A stretch of DNA of 64,000 nucleotides, from positions 2,880,501-2,944,500 of the forward strand of contig NZ_OY787459.1 in the NCBI RefSeq assembly GCF_963678865.1, written 5' to 3'. The notes under the pieces were generated by a model, which had not been told where the DNA came from, ran no database searches, and was given only the letters and a program-made list of their open reading frames with translations. Origin of the DNA: Maridesulfovibrio sp. (GTDB lineage: Bacteria; Desulfobacterota; Desulfovibrionia; Desulfovibrionales; Desulfovibrionaceae). Numbering within the stretch: position 1 is the first letter of the stretch; each line of letters begins with the position of its first letter. This document shows positions 51,682-60,724 of this stretch, one piece after another. Both the position numbers and the translations under genes were made by a program.

Positions 51682-52516
51682 GGCAATTACAACTCCTGAA
51701 CATTTGCATTGAGAGGTCTTCCTGTTCCCTGTACTGGGAGAGGCGCATTCTCAGTTCATTGAAATCAACCTCATGTCCGTCGAATTCAGGGCCGTCCACG
51801 CAGGCGAATTTTGTTTCTCCGCCTACACTGCAACGGCAGGCACCGCACATGCCCACTCCGTCAACCATGATGGAGTTCAGGCTGACTGTGGTTTTAACGC
51901 CGAAAGGCTCGGTTACCTTGGCGACTGCTTCCATCATCGGCACGGGACCGATGGCTACGACTTCGGAAACATCTTTGTCCTGTTCAAGGCGTTCACGCAG
52001 GAGATCGGTGACAAATCCTTTGTGGCCGGAACTGCCGTCATCGGTGGCAATGAGCAGTTCGGGGCAGAAGTAGCCCAGTTCGGTACAGAAAAGGAGCATG
52101 TTTTCACTGCGTGCGCCGACAATGGCAACGACATGGTTTCCGGCCAGATGGTGACCTTTGGCAATGTGGTGCATGGCTGCGATTCCGGTTCCGCCCCCTA
52201 CACAGATGACAGTACCTGATTTTTCAATATGGGTGGGTTTGCCCAAGGGACCGCAGACATCGAGAATTGTATCCCCTTCATTTAATGTCTCAAGCAGGGC
52301 GGAACTTTTACCAACAACGAGGTAGACGATAGTGATGGTACCTGCTTCTTTGTCGGTGTCGGCAATGGTCAGGGGGATGCGTTCACCTTTTTCATGGATG
52401 CGTAGAATTACGAAATTTCCCGGTTTAGCCTTTTTGGCAATTTGAGGACAGTCAATGACCAGCATGGATGTCTGGCCGGGGATAAGTGCTTTTTTTGTCA
52501 GAATTTTGTTGCTCAT
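51671..52516 (-). CDS. nfnA: NADH-dependent ferredoxin:NADP+ oxidoreductase, small subunit (NfnA)
   Basis: This 281-residue subunit resembles ferredoxin-NADP reductase/dihydroorotate-dehydrogenase electron-transfer subunits. FAD binds near NFVILRIHEKGERIPLTIAD and the NAD domain has ICVGGGTGIAAMHHIA. The 2Fe-2S site is CGACRCSVGGETKFAC near the C-terminus. AGGAG lies 6 bases ahead of the start at 52516. It is the first gene of the nfnAB operon. Confidence 0.92.
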   Translation of the reverse strand: MSNKILTKKALIPGQTSMLVIDCPQIAKKAKPGNFVILRIHEKGERIPLTIADTDKEAGTITIVYLVVGKSSALLETLNEGDTILDVCGPLGKPTHIEKSGTVICVGGGTGIAAMHHIAKGHHLAGNHVVAIVGARSENMLLFCTELGYFCPELLIATDDGSSGHKGFVTDLLRERLEQDKDVSEVVAIGPVPMMEAVAKVTEPFGVKTTVSLNSIMVDGVGMCGACRCSVGGETKFACVDGPEFDGHEVDFNELRMRLSQYREQEDLSMQMFRSCNCHGE

Positions 52517-52729
52517 AATCTCCTACACTGCTTAAGTTTCAGGGGAAGTTATGTTTTTCCCCACCGGATTGCAAGTTTCAGACTGATTATAAGGCTCCGG
52601 CTTTCCCTTTTATGTGAAAAAACTGAAATTCGCGCTTCCCTCGCTGTGTTGAATTCTCAGTCTTTAAATTTATTGCCTGTGGGTGTCTGGCAAAGCCTTG
52701 CCGTCAGTTTGATTACACTGCTCGCCCTC

Positions 52730-52894
52730 TTGCCAAATCTGCCTGTACATATTATATATTAATACAAATCAGCAGAAGTATATTTTCATCAGCTTCCACG
52801 GACGGAAGCCGTAAATACCGCGTACCCTTCATGGATGATTGCGAAAGTCTCGCAGATACGGCGGATTGCCAGTGATGGCAGTCGGCCTTTTTTT
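52730..52894 (+). ncRNA. Candidate small RNA or attenuated leader
   Basis: An AT-rich promoter-like segment (TTGCCA at 52730, TATATT at 52755) precedes three hairpins. They are GCTTCC/GGAAGC (about 52792-52809), GCGA/TCGC (about 52839-52851), and GATTGCCA (52864-52871) with TGGCAGTC (52876-52883), the last followed by seven T residues to 52894. It ends 36 bases before the next start codon. GGA triplets in loops recall CsrA-type sites. It could be a small RNA or a leader with terminator control. I do not recognise the family. Confidence 0.35.
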
Positions 52895-52930
52895 GTGTAC
52901 GCGGAACGGTTTTTTCTGATGGAGTAAGTA

Positions 52931-53350
52931 GTGAGAATAGAAGCGCAGGGTATCAGCCAATATGCTGATAATGCGAAGAGGTGGTCCGGTGAGACTGCTG
53001 CTGAAGCGGAAAAAGTAAAGGCGCGCGTGGTAACGCGTAAATTCGGCTTCAGTATTGGCAAGCTCGGTGTAAACTTCACTGCAAAGGACCTCGAATTTGA
53101 ACCGGACGAAGCCCGCAAGGCTTCGCGCGAATTCCGATCAAAAACCTATCCCCGTGCCCAGAGTGAAGAGCAGCATGTGCAGAATGTTTATCAGCAGCTC
53201 TCTCTTACTCAAACGGCTGTTTCCGAGGATTCCGCCATATTCAATCCCGGGAGCACCGGTTATATGAGGACCAGGGCAATCAATGCTTACACCCGACAGT
53301 CCGGCGCTCTTGAGTATACGCTTCCGGGCAGCGCTCTCGGTAAAGTCTGA
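52931..53350 (+). CDS. Uncharacterised 139-residue protein
   Basis: The protein starts at GTG (GGAGTAAGTA ahead). It has no domain that I recognise. Residues ~15-60 include a helical segment (AAEAEKVKARVVTRKFGFSI) and a strand-rich one (GKLGVNFTAKDLEFEPDE). The rest is polar and ends with LEYTLPGSALGKV. There is no signal peptide or membrane helix. Codon use looks normal for its neighbours, and the upstream hairpin-terminator suggests regulation. The protein may be lineage-specific. Confidence 0.65.
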   Translation: MRIEAQGISQYADNAKRWSGETAAEAEKVKARVVTRKFGFSIGKLGVNFTAKDLEFEPDEARKASREFRSKTYPRAQSEEQHVQNVYQQLSLTQTAVSEDSAIFNPGSTGYMRTRAINAYTRQSGALEYTLPGSALGKV

Positions 53351-53764
53351 TTTCAGTAATAGCCTTCGAATTGAGGTCTGATTCCGTCCTTTTTTTGCCC
53401 GCCCGCGTGGTCCTTTTTCCCTCTATCCCTTAAGGATCATTGGAGCTTGAACACAAGATAGAATGCCTCAGCAGTATTAATTTACATAGACCTGATTTTC
53501 TCTTTAATATAAATTGATGGGTCAATCAATTGCTTTTGTTATAAATCTGCAACATTTCTTTTGGTATTAAATATATTCCGGTTACGCTAGTCTTCCGGCC
53601 TGCCGTTCCAGTTTAAGCTTGCCGGGACCGTAATTACATATTAGACAGCGGCTCACAAATACCGTAATAAGAAGTCCCTTTACTCTGCTCCATGCGGGAG
53701 CGGGGAATAACAAAGCAGATAACTATAAGCCGACGGTCCATGACGGCCGCCGACATTACACTAT
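53351..53764 (+). other. Long gene-free leader before lepA
   Basis: These 414 bases contain no supported gene. GC-rich hairpin-forming segments lie in its second half (for example CTCC/GGAG around 53689-53700 and GCCGACGG near 53730). No clear Shine-Dalgarno precedes the lepA start. It may be a long untranslated leader. Confidence 0.45.
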
Positions 53765-55570
53765 ATGGCTAAATTAGATAAAATAAGAAATTTCAGTATT
53801 ATCGCACATATCGATCACGGCAAGTCCACCCTTGCGGACCGTATCCTTGAAATCACCGGAATGGTATCCGAGCGTGAAAAAAAGGACCAGTACCTTGATA
53901 AAATGGAACTGGAACAGGAGCGGGGCATCACCATCAAGGCCCAGACTGTACGTATCCCTTACAAGGCCAAAGATGGTAAGGAATATATTCTTAACCTGAT
54001 TGATACCCCCGGTCACGTGGACTTCAGCTATGAGGTTTCCCGAAGCCTTGCGGCGTCCGAAGGTGCTCTGCTGGTGGTTGATTCCACGCAGGGTGTGGAG
54101 GCGCAGACTCTCGCCAACGTATTTCTGGCACTGGACCACGACCTTGAAATTGTGCCTGTGCTCAACAAGGTAGACCTGCCCAGTTCAGATTGCGAACGCG
54201 TGGCGCAGGAAATCGAGGAAGTCATCGGGTTGGACTGCTCCGATCCGCTCATGATCAGTGCCAAAACCGGGCTGAATGTAGAGGATGTGCTGGAAGCGAT
54301 TGTTACTGATCTGCCTCCGCCGGAAGGAGATCCTGATGCTCCGCTCAAGGCCCTGATCTTTGATTCCTGGTACGATTCCTATCAGGGAGTCGTTGTTTTG
54401 TTCAGGATTCTGGACGGAACTATCAAGAAGGGTGACAGGATTCAGATTCATTCCACCGGGCGAACCTTTGATGTGACCACACTGGGTGTTTATACCCCCG
54501 AGCCGCAGAATACCAAGGTTCTGGCCGCGGGTGAGGTAGGTTTTCTCTGTGCCAGCATGAAGGAACTCAATGATGCGCCTGTGGGCGATACCATTACCTT
54601 GGCGGCAGATCCGGTGAAAGATCCTTTTCCCGGTTTTCAGGAAGTAAAGCCTATGGTTTTTTGTGGACTCTATCCGGTGGAACCTGCCGAGTATGAACCG
54701 CTTAAGGCCGCTTTGGAAAAATTGCAGCTCAACGACACCGCGTTTTCTTTTGAGCCGGAAACATCAACCGCCCTTGGTTTCGGTTTCCGTTGCGGTTTTC
54801 TCGGCCTGCTGCATATGGAAATCATTCAGGAACGTCTGGAACGTGAGTTTCAGGCTAAGCTCATAGCCACCGCACCTTCGGTTGTTTATCAGGCAAGACT
54901 GAACAACGGTGATGTTCTTGAAATCGATAACCCCAGCAAGATGCCCGACGGCGGTGAGCTTGAATCGCTGGCTGAACCCTTCTGCCGTCTTGAAATTCAC
55001 GTGCCCAACGATTATGTTGGCGCTGTGCTCAAGCTTTGTGAGGAAAAACGCGGAATCCAGAAGGACATGCGTTATCTGACATCTTCAAGGGTTATCATTA
55101 CTTATGAAGTTCCCTTTGCGGAAATCATGTACGACTTCTTTGACAAGCTCAAATCGCACACCAAGGGCTATGCTTCCCTTGATTACGAGATTATTGATTA
55201 CCGTGAATCGAATCTGGTAAAGCTCGACATCCTGATTAACACTGACCCGGTGGATGCCTTCTCAGCCATTGTCCATAAGGATTCTGCTTATCCTTTCGGA
55301 CGTTCACTTGCCCTCAAGCTGAAACGGGCTATTCCGCGCCAGATGTTTGAGATTGTTATTCAGGCCGCGATCGGTCGCAAGATCATCGCCAAGGAACGGG
55401 TGGCCCCGTTCAGGAAAAACGTTACCGCCAAATGTTATGGCGGGGATATTACCCGTAAGCGCAAACTTCTGGAAAAACAGAAGGAAGGTAAAAAGCGCAT
55501 GAAGAAGATGGGTAATGTTGAAATTCCGCAGGAAGCGTTCATGGCTGTCCTTAAGGCCGGCGAAGAATAA
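53765..55570 (+). CDS. lepA: Elongation factor 4 (LepA)
   Basis: This 601-residue GTPase acts on the ribosome and helps back-translocation and initiation quality. G1 is [16 protein letters not shown]3 is [16 protein letters not shown] and G4 is NKVDLPSSD. LepA-specific blocks follow, including [20 protein letters not shown], and the C-terminal domain ends [19 protein letters not shown]. Length is standard. lepB follows 64 bases later. Confidence 0.98.
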   Translation: MAKLDKIRNFSIIAHIDHGKSTLADRILEITGMVSEREKKDQYLDKMELEQERGITIKAQTVRIPYKAKDGKEYILNLIDTPGHVDFSYEVSRSLAASEGALLVVDSTQGVEAQTLANVFLALDHDLEIVPVLNKVDLPSSDCERVAQEIEEVIGLDCSDPLMISAKTGLNVEDVLEAIVTDLPPPEGDPDAPLKALIFDSWYDSYQGVVVLFRILDGTIKKGDRIQIHSTGRTFDVTTLGVYTPEPQNTKVLAAGEVGFLCASMKELNDAPVGDTITLAADPVKDPFPGFQEVKPMVFCGLYPVEPAEYEPLKAALEKLQLNDTAFSFEPETSTALGFGFRCGFLGLLHMEIIQERLEREFQAKLIATAPSVVYQARLNNGDVLEIDNPSKMPDGGELESLAEPFCRLEIHVPNDYVGAVLKLCEEKRGIQKDMRYLTSSRVIITYEVPFAEIMYDFFDKLKSHTKGYASLDYEIIDYRESNLVKLDILINTDPVDAFSAIVHKDSAYPFGRSLALKLKRAIPRQMFEIVIQAAIGRKIIAKERVAPFRKNVTAKCYGGDITRKRKLLEKQKEGKKRMKKMGNVEIPQEAFMAVLKAGEE

Positions 55571-55634
55571 CGGACGCTCTGAGGTAAAAACGACTCGCCC
55601 TGCGTTAATCGCAGGAAACTATAAGGATATTATT

Positions 55635-56237
55635 ATGAATCCCAGATGGCAGAGCACTGTGAAGGAATATATTGAAGCTCTTTTTATCGCACTCATACTG
55701 GCTCTTTTCATCCGAACCTTTATTGTGCAGGCCTTCAAGATTCCGTCCGGTTCCATGCTGCAGACCCTCCAGATCGGAGACCACCTGCTGGTAAATAAAT
55801 TTTCCTACGGCGTGAAAGTTCCCTTTACCGGGAAGGTGATCGTGCCGGTGGGTGACCCTGAATATCAGGACATTATTGTCTTCAGATATCCCGGAGATCC
55901 CAGCAAGGATTATATTAAAAGGGTTATCGGCGTACCCGGTGATACTGTGGAGATCAAAAACAAGAAGGTTTTTGTGAACGGTAAGGAACTTGTTGAACCT
56001 TACGTGCAGTATACCGATACCACCCACGTTTCAACTCTGCGCGACAATATGCCGCCTCGGGTAATCCCCGAAAACGAGTATTTCGTCATGGGCGACAACC
56101 GTGATGGCTCCAACGATTCCAGATTCTGGGGCAATGTCCCCAGAGAGAACATCTTAGGAAAGGCGTGGATTATCTATTGGTCTTGGGGTGGTCCCAAGAC
56201 AGTTCGCTGGGAGAGGATTGGAGACATCCTGCACTAG
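55635..56237 (+). CDS. lepB: Signal peptidase I
   Basis: This 200-residue membrane peptidase removes signal peptides from exported proteins. One N-terminal helix (~12-30) precedes the catalytic Ser in FKIPSGSMLQTL and the Lys in DYIKRVIGVPGD. The C-terminal block is FVMGDNRDGSNDSRFWGNV. The start at 55635 has AAGGATA ahead; the frame before it overlaps lepA and is not used. It probably shares a transcript with lepA, as in many genomes. Confidence 0.95.
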   Translation: MNPRWQSTVKEYIEALFIALILALFIRTFIVQAFKIPSGSMLQTLQIGDHLLVNKFSYGVKVPFTGKVIVPVGDPEYQDIIVFRYPGDPSKDYIKRVIGVPGDTVEIKNKKVFVNGKELVEPYVQYTDTTHVSTLRDNMPPRVIPENEYFVMGDNRDGSNDSRFWGNVPRENILGKAWIIYWSWGGPKTVRWERIGDILH

Positions 56238-56266
56238 CCGACAGCAAGTTGAAAGCTGGATATATG

Positions 56267-56303
56267 AAAGCCCCGGTACGTTATGTGCCGGGGCTTTAGT
56301 TTT
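56267..56303 (+). terminator. Intrinsic terminator after lepB
   Basis: AAAGCCCCGGTAC (56267-56279) pairs with GTGCCGGGGCTTT (56285-56297, one G-T pair), followed by AGTTTT. Confidence 0.85.
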
Positions 56304-56380
56304 ATGTGCTGAAAGGTAATTAACAATGTTGATGTTGAAATGACCTGTTGATAGATGTTAGAACTAAGCGAGGAGGGTAT

Positions 56381-58126
56381 ATGCTTTCAGCCTTGCGTTT
56401 TATTCTTGCAGCTATTTGTGGGGCAATTGTTTTGTGCCTGCTTTCCGCTGTTCAGAAAATTTATATGGGCTGGCCCTTGGCCTTGCAATCTTTTGTTGTT
56501 CCATTTGTTTTTGGTGCAATGACAGGTGCTGTTTTCAATTCATATACTTTATTTGAGAATAGGCAGAGGAAAACAGAAAGACTTTTGGAAGCAAAGGAAG
56601 TTCAACTGGGAACAATTCTCTCTGCAGCTCCCATCGGTATAGGGATGGTGGTTGAGCGCGTTTTTCAAGAGGTGAATGATTTTTTTTGCGAAATGACAGG
56701 GTATTCGAGAGATGAATTGATAGGTTTCCCTTCGCGTAAGGTATATCCGACTGACGATGATTATAATTACGTAACAAAATATAAATATTCCCAGATTCAA
56801 GAAAAAGGGGTCGGCTCCGTTGAAACAAGGATTAAACGTAAAGATGGAAGCATTATACATATCATTTTGAGTTCAAAGCCACTGGACTATAAAGACTGGT
56901 CAAAAGGAATCTGCTTTACGGCCCTTGATATTACCAAGAGGAAAGAAATTGAAGGAAAATTGATTGCCGCAAAGCAGGATGCTGAAGCTGCCAATACCGC
57001 AAAATCGGAGTTTCTGGCTAATATGTCTCATGAGGTGCGCACTCCGCTTAACGGTATTATGGGAATGCTGCAGTTGATGCATATGGATGGACTCAAGCAG
57101 CAGCAGGTTGAACGTGTTGATTTTGCCATGGAGTCCTGCAGGCGGTTGACCCGGTTACTAAGCGATGTGCTTGATATCTCAATGATTGAATCGGGAAATT
57201 TGCAGATAGTTAATGCGGAGTTTGTTCTGGGTGATGTCTTAAGCTCGGTCTATTCACTGTTCAAGCCCGTAGCTGTTCAGAAAAATGTGGATCTGCGTTT
57301 TGATATAGATGGAAATCTGCCGGAAAGATTGTCCGGAGACAGCAACAGGCTGCACCAGATATTTAATAACCTGATTGGTAATGCCCTGAAGTTTACTGAT
57401 AACGGCAGTATTTCAGTAAAAGCGTATTCCCTGAGTAGCAGACATCCCGGTATGCATAGAATTCTATTCTCTGTATCTGATTCGGGAATAGGAATTGAAG
57501 ACAGTAAGCTGGAATCAATATTTACTTGTTTTACACAGGCTGATGCCAGCAGGACCCGCAGTTATGAAGGGGCCGGTCTGGGGTTGTCCATTGTGAAGAA
57601 GCTTCTGGACTTGATGGGCGGTAATCTTTCCATTGTCAGTGAAGTCAATGTCGGGACTTCTGTTTATTTCTGTCTGGAGTTTGAGCATGCTGACCGGGGG
57701 CTGGAGAACGTTGAAAGCCCCTTGAATGAAAACAGCATGGGGATTCAGGATTTTAATGTACTCATTGCTGAAGACGAAGAAATAAATCTGCTCACGCTCA
57801 AGGGTCTTCTTGAGAGACTGGGGTGCACGGTGTCAATTGCCGGAGACGGTTGTGAAGTTATTAAGCTGCTTAATGAAAATGACGGGGAGTTCGATTTGAT
57901 CTTCATGGATATTCAAATGCCGAATATGGGGGGACTTGAGGCCACTTCCCTTATCCGGGCCGGGGCGGCGGGAGAGTCGAATAAGGAAATACCCATCATC
58001 GCATGTACTGCTTATGCCATGACCGGTGATAAGGAAGAATTCCTTGCAGCAGGAATGAGTGATTATTTGTCAAAACCTACCCAGACTGGCGAAGTTAAAA
58101 ATATTTTGATTAAGTATTCCCGCTGA
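56381..58126 (+). CDS. Membrane-bound hybrid histidine kinase (PAS-HisKA-HATPase-REC)
   Basis: This 581-residue kinase has two N-terminal membrane helices (~4-22 and ~32-55) and a PAS domain (~70-190, [14 protein letters not shown]). The HisKA dimerisation domain carries the phospho-His217 in [14 protein letters not shown]. The ATPase has N-box [19 protein letters not shown] and G-boxes [13 protein letters not shown] and [15 protein letters not shown] receiver domain ends the protein, with Asp510 in [13 protein letters not shown]. The start at 56381 has GAGGAGGG 3 bases ahead. No DNA-binding partner is adjacent, so its output and stimulus are unknown. Confidence 0.93.
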   Translation: MLSALRFILAAICGAIVLCLLSAVQKIYMGWPLALQSFVVPFVFGAMTGAVFNSYTLFENRQRKTERLLEAKEVQLGTILSAAPIGIGMVVERVFQEVNDFFCEMTGYSRDELIGFPSRKVYPTDDDYNYVTKYKYSQIQEKGVGSVETRIKRKDGSIIHIILSSKPLDYKDWSKGICFTALDITKRKEIEGKLIAAKQDAEAANTAKSEFLANMSHEVRTPLNGIMGMLQLMHMDGLKQQQVERVDFAMESCRRLTRLLSDVLDISMIESGNLQIVNAEFVLGDVLSSVYSLFKPVAVQKNVDLRFDIDGNLPERLSGDSNRLHQIFNNLIGNALKFTDNGSISVKAYSLSSRHPGMHRILFSVSDSGIGIEDSKLESIFTCFTQADASRTRSYEGAGLGLSIVKKLLDLMGGNLSIVSEVNVGTSVYFCLEFEHADRGLENVESPLNENSMGIQDFNVLIAEDEEINLLTLKGLLERLGCTVSIAGDGCEVIKLLNENDGEFDLIFMDIQMPNMGGLEATSLIRAGAAGESNKEIPIIACTAYAMTGDKEEFLAAGMSDYLSKPTQTGEVKNILIKYSR

Positions 58127-58214
58127 ATCTGAGCAGCAGTGTTTTTAGTGAGAGCAGGTTCTTCCTGCAATAAAAAACTTTGAAAGCTTGGCGAGTTGGC
58201 GTACTCTGCCTGCT

Positions 58215-59126
58215 ATGTCACATGCCGATTCAATTACTCTGCTTAATCTGGAATTCAATTCTTCCTGTAACCTGCGTTGCAAATGGTGCTCCTTGGATCA
58301 TGGAAAGGAGCGTAAGGTCATGCCCCGTGAAGTGCTGGAAAAGGTGATGGAGGAGGTTGGTTCCGGGGTATTCAAAAATCTGCGTCGTATCGACCTGCAT
58401 AATGGCGGGGAGACTCTGCTGCATCCCGATTTGCCGGGAATGCTTTCAGTCATCCGCCGTCATCGTCCATCCATCCCTTCCTCTGTAACTATAGGGCTTC
58501 TTACCAACGGTATGTTGTTGACCCCTAAAGTTTCCGAACAGATTTGTCGCAGCAGGGCGGTTACGCAGGTCCGTTTCAGTATTGACGGCGGATCGCCAGC
58601 AGCATTTGAATCTATTCGCAAAGGCGCCAAGTGGGATGTGGTCAGGCGTAACGTGCAGTCTTTTATGGAAATCAATCACCGGTCCAAAGTGCCTGTGCAG
58701 ACAGAGATAATCTGCATGATTCCTGCGGAGGGGGTGCCGGACAACAAGCTGGATCCGGACTTTGCCGCTCTTTTACAGCTTGCCGATAAGGTCAGTGTGC
58801 GCAATCCGCACAATTGGGACGGCAGTGTGGATTTAGGCGTTGATGACAGCGGTTACCGGGTGATCGCCGAGCAGCGGCTGGGCGAAGTCTGTTTTCTGCT
58901 GCAAAAAAATCTGGTTGTACTGCCCGACGGCAAGGTTACTGTCTGCTGCAACGATCTTAATGAGCGTGGAGTATTCGGCTCTGTTCTGGAAAATACTCTT
59001 GGAGAACTTGCCGCCCATCCTGTCCGGCAGGCGATGATCCGGGCCTTCAAGGAAGGGCGTAAGGATGAGATTGAGCTGTGTCGCGGATGTACAGGATTTT
59101 ATGCTCCGAATCCGGGGGGGAAGTAG
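58215..59126 (+). CDS. Radical SAM/SPASM domain protein
   Basis: This 303-residue protein has the radical SAM Cys18, Cys22 and Cys25 (SSCNLRCKWCSLD) and the SAM-binding strand TIGLLTNGMLL with IDGGSPAAFESIRKGAKWD. SPASM-type Cys follow (VTVCCNDLNERG, then ELCRGCTGF). Such enzymes modify peptides or activate glycyl-radical and sulfatase proteins. It overlaps the following glycosyltransferase start by one base (TAGTG), so the pair is translationally coupled. The start is uncertain: a TTG 27 bases upstream is possible, and neither has a good ribosome site. No precursor peptide is seen nearby. Confidence 0.85.
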   Translation: MSHADSITLLNLEFNSSCNLRCKWCSLDHGKERKVMPREVLEKVMEEVGSGVFKNLRRIDLHNGGETLLHPDLPGMLSVIRRHRPSIPSSVTIGLLTNGMLLTPKVSEQICRSRAVTQVRFSIDGGSPAAFESIRKGAKWDVVRRNVQSFMEINHRSKVPVQTEIICMIPAEGVPDNKLDPDFAALLQLADKVSVRNPHNWDGSVDLGVDDSGYRVIAEQRLGEVCFLLQKNLVVLPDGKVTVCCNDLNERGVFGSVLENTLGELAAHPVRQAMIRAFKEGRKDEIELCRGCTGFYAPNPGGK

Positions 59127-60229
59127 TGCTGCCCGAATTTGTTTACATAACGCGTTTTGCAGTTAAAGCAGGCGGACACGGTGGCAACAGGCGCACAAGG
59201 CAGATGGCCGAGCTTTTTGCAGAGCTGGGGGTTCGGCTTGCGAATATATCTCCTTATGCCGGGGGCGGGGAGTTCAACAGTGACTCAGTTCTGTTTTCCC
59301 CGGACCGGGATTTTGATTCTCTATATGGTTTCAACGGTCATATTGCTTCACAGTTGAGTACGGACAGGTCGCTTGCTGAGGCCGTGGCGTCGTCCGCCAT
59401 CAAAGGTGCGGTTGTCGATGATCCTGTCTTTTTTCCCCATACAATGAGGGTCTTTGCGGAAAAAGGTATTCCGGTAGTTTCGGTGATTCATAATATTGAG
59501 GCGTTTCTTCCGCGAAGTATGGAGATTAAACCTCAGTGGGATGTTCTTCAGGAGGAAGTTCGTACTGCTATGAGTTCCGGGCTGTGCGTGACCATTGCCC
59601 GTGAGGATGCGTGGCTGCTCAGGAATATGGGGGTGGAGTGCTATAACTTTCCGTATTTCCCTTCAGCGGACGTCGAAGCCCAGTTGGCCGGAATTCGTAT
59701 CTCCCGGCGAAAATCAGAAAAAAAATTTTGTCTCTGCATGGGGACAGCATTTAACCCGCCGACCTTATTCGGAATGAAAAGGCTGGTTGAGAACTGGCCA
59801 GGTCTTACCGGAGGACAGTTGCCCCTTGTTCTTGCCGGGTATGGTGTCGAGCGTTTTTTTATACAGGAAAACATGCCTGCATCAGTAATAGTTGCAGGTG
59901 GGGTGGATGACGAAAAGCTGGGTTCCCTTTTAAGTGAATGTATAGCCTGCGTGTTGCATCAGGATGTCGGCGCTGGAGCGTTGACCAAAATTCCTGAACT
60001 GCTGCGGGCCGGCATTCCTGTTGTCGCCAGCCAGCATGCCGCCAGAAGTTATGGCGGATGTGCCGGGGTATATGAATATCAGGATCTGGTTGAACTTCCA
60101 CAGGTGCTGGCGCAGGTCATGCAAAAACAGAGCGCTCCTACTCCCCTTGTGAGAGCGGATAAAAAACAATTGTTATGCAATGTTGCCGAGGTGCTGGGGA
60201 TTAAATCCAGACATCATTCTCGGCAGTAA
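59126..60229 (+). CDS. Glycosyltransferase (GT4-like) coupled to the radical SAM gene
   Basis: This 367-residue protein starts at GTG (59126), which overlaps the last base of the upstream TAG; a purine-rich GGGGGG lies 5 bases ahead. An N-terminal Rossmann-like part ([20 protein letters not shown]) is followed by [20 protein letters not shown]. The C-terminal donor domain has [14 protein letters not shown] and a late [20 protein letters not shown]. It resembles group 1 glycosyltransferases. It converges with and overlaps the cupin gene by 29 bases. Its partner enzyme is the radical SAM protein; target unknown. Confidence 0.78.
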   Translation: MLPEFVYITRFAVKAGGHGGNRRTRQMAELFAELGVRLANISPYAGGGEFNSDSVLFSPDRDFDSLYGFNGHIASQLSTDRSLAEAVASSAIKGAVVDDPVFFPHTMRVFAEKGIPVVSVIHNIEAFLPRSMEIKPQWDVLQEEVRTAMSSGLCVTIAREDAWLLRNMGVECYNFPYFPSADVEAQLAGIRISRRKSEKKFCLCMGTAFNPPTLFGMKRLVENWPGLTGGQLPLVLAGYGVERFFIQENMPASVIVAGGVDDEKLGSLLSECIACVLHQDVGAGALTKIPELLRAGIPVVASQHAARSYGGCAGVYEYQDLVELPQVLAQVMQKQSAPTPLVRADKKQLLCNVAEVLGIKSRHHSRQ

Positions 60230-60569
60230 AGTCACCGCCGTCGGCATCTCCGGTGTTTACTACTCCGCGCGGTTCAATGAGCATGACCCTGCATTCTTCT
60301 GCCGCAACCGGTTTATGCTCTATTCCTTTGGGGATTACATACATTTCACCTGCATTCAGGGTTACTTTCCCGTCCCTGAAAAGGATGTCCAATTCTCCTT
60401 CAATAACCATGAATGTCTCATCAGTGTCCTTGTGGTCATGCCAGACGAATTCACCTTTCAGTTTGGCAAGTTTGAACTGGTAATCGTTCATTTCCGCAAC
60501 TACGCGCGGTGACCAATGTTCGTTGAATTTCGAAAGTTTATCCTTGAAATTGATGGCCTGATACTTCAT
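60201..60569 (-). CDS. Small cupin-domain protein
   Basis: This 122-residue single-cupin protein has the metal-site motifs [18 protein letters not shown] and [20 protein letters not shown]. Small cupins of this type (often mannose-6-phosphate isomerase-like) bind a metal and may act as isomerase, dioxygenase or sensor. The start at 60569 is chosen because homology begins there. The 3' end overlaps the glycosyltransferase gene. Confidence 0.88.
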   Translation of the reverse strand: MKYQAINFKDKLSKFNEHWSPRVVAEMNDYQFKLAKLKGEFVWHDHKDTDETFMVIEGELDILFRDGKVTLNAGEMYVIPKGIEHKPVAAEECRVMLIEPRGVVNTGDADGGDFTAENDVWI

Positions 60570-60724
60570 TGTGTGTCCCCTGATTTTGGTCAGTATTTTG
60601 TTTTTTTGAGGGTATAAGGTCTTTGTTTGCTTCGCCAGCGTGAAGTTCAAACTCCTGTTTGAACCCGGCTTCATTTCCAGTTATACCTTGAATATAAATT
60701 TCCTTCATCACACGGAGAAAGCGT

